DNA of 64,000 bases from the NCBI RefSeq assembly GCF_001274775.1, contig NZ_LGUE01000008.1, forward strand, positions 63,941 to 127,940, read 5' to 3'. How positions within the stretch are numbered: the first letter of the stretch is position 1; each line of letters starts with the position of its first letter. A model generated the notes under the pieces. That model searched no databases, was not told the DNA's origin, and saw nothing but the letters and a program-made list of their open reading frames with translations. Of this stretch, positions 63,289 through 64,000 are shown one piece after another. Source of the stretch: Rossellomorea marisflavi. Its GTDB lineage: Bacteria; Bacillota; Bacilli; Bacillales; Bacillaceae_B. Made by a program: the position numbers and the translations under genes.

Positions 63289-64000
63289 TCATGCTTCTAC
63301 AGCAACTTCCTTTTTCTTAAGCGTGAAGAATGTAATGGCGAATCCGACACCAAGGGCAAGCAGAATCCCAATGATGGCGTACGGGAAGTACGGTCCGATG
63401 TAGGCAACGAGGCTCACGATGCTGGACAGGATGTACCCGTAGATGCGGACGCCCATGATGGCAAAGAATGCAGAACCTGCCATGCTGGCAAGCGTACAGG
63501 CAAGGAACGCTTTCTTATAGCGGATGAGGACACCGAATAGGGCCGGCTCCGTGATTCCGAGCAGCGCCGAGATGGCAGCTGATAGGATAATGGATTTCTC
63601 TTTCTTTCCTTTCGCCTTGAAGAAGACGGCGAATGTTGCTCCGGCGATGGCCATGTTGGTCATGAAGAACATCGGCATGAGCATGTCGAAGCCGTTGTCT
63701 GCGAAGTTCTGCAGGGCGATCGGCGTCATGGCGTGGTGCATGCCGAAGACGATGGCGATCGGACGGATACCGCCGACGACGATTCCGGCTAGTACCGGAG
63801 ATAGCCCGAATAACATTTCAATGAAGGCAGCAAGCAGGCTTCCTACATAGGCACCCAGCGGCCCGGTTGCGATCAGGGCAAACGGGATGGTGATGAACAG
63901 GGTGAGCGTCGGGGTGAAGACGGTACGGAGGACGCTCGGCATGAACTTGTCGACGTACTTTTGGATATAGCTCATGGCCCAGATGGATAGGATGATTGGA
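63289..64000 (-). CDS. PTS transporter EIIC, glucoside/sucrose-type (5' partial)
   Basis: The C-terminal part of a sugar PTS permease; the frame runs past the window end (codons before the Met at 63975 read PIILSIWA). Hydrophobic spans and GMHHAMTPIALQ and LGITEPALFG motifs are those of the glucose-superfamily EIIC (beta-glucoside, sucrose, trehalose, MurNAc). It ends LKKKEVAVEA with no EIIA domain, as in SacP/TreP/MurP-type EIIBC proteins. The substrate cannot be named from this fragment. Confidence 0.85.
   Translation of the reverse strand, partial: PIILSIWAMSYIQKYVDKFMPSVLRTVFTPTLTLFITIPFALIATGPLGAYVGSLLAAFIEMLFGLSPVLAGIVVGGIRPIAIVFGMHHAMTPIALQNFADNGFDMLMPMFFMTNMAIAGATFAVFFKAKGKKEKSIILSAAISALLGITEPALFGVLIRYKKAFLACTLASMAGSAFFAIMGVRIYGYILSSIVSLVAYIGPYFPYAIIGILLALGVGFAITFFTLKKKEVAVEA

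Overview
The window looks like chromosomal DNA of a Gram-positive, spore-former-type Bacillaceae bacterium (Bacillus/Rossellomorea-like; the species cannot be fixed from sequence alone). Reasons: strong AGGAGG-type ribosome binding sites with frequent GTG/TTG starts, CcpA cre-like boxes, many U-tailed hairpin terminators, and genes whose best-known relatives are in Bacillus (manP/manR/manA, ydaP, yerD, yhfK, epsABC, a DUF5381 protein). Most of the window is of moderate GC; about 42-55.6 kb is clearly AT-richer.

Layout. 0-6 kb: mannose module on the minus strand (manA, manR, manP) with a cre-like site. 6-11.3 kb: plus-strand SGNH hydrolase, pyruvate oxidase (ydaP-like) and a GltB-like FMN protein (yerD-like). 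11.3-14.4 kb: compact minus-strand NAD-salvage operon (NrtR-like Nudix regulator, nicotinamidase, PnuC, NadR-like enzyme). 15-20.6 kb: a PAS-AAA-Fis activator next to a textbook sigma-54 promoter, three 16-bp enhancer-like repeats and a cre-like box, driving a CitMHS transporter plus a split AtuA (DUF1446) pair of unknown substrate. 20.6-24.7 kb: small membrane proteins, an alpha/beta hydrolase and a lipoprotein. 24.9-31.7 kb: a 2070-residue LPXTG adhesin with its own sortase. 32.5-34.7 kb: a WXG/LXG-type polymorphic toxin cassette with an immunity candidate and a stop-interrupted membrane gene. 35-38.9 kb: NodB deacetylase, LysM-GH19 chitinase, then a decayed patch (IS3 remnant, DUF1643 gene with an in-frame TAG). 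39-41.3 kb: a GT2/teichoic-acid polymerase fusion. 42.2-61.1 kb: a complete minus-strand exopolysaccharide/capsule locus: epsA, epsB, YwqE-type phosphatase, structured leader, epsC, galU, then an AT-rich variable block of glycosyltransferases, EpsG-type polymerase, flippase, TupA-like ATP-grasp, the four dTDP-rhamnose genes and UDP-glucose dehydrogenase. 61.3-63.3 kb: an SGNH-like protein and an LCP ligase, fitting attachment of glycopolymer to the wall. The window ends inside a PTS EIIC gene.

Most unusual signals: (1) two related intergenic elements (about 4643-5083 and 14488-14890), each carrying four ATTTGCGAA-like boxes at an exact 21-bp period, i.e. two helical turns, and each located just beyond the terminator of a minus-strand gene; (2) the sigma-54/AtuA/CitMHS module, with complete promoter architecture but no known substrate.
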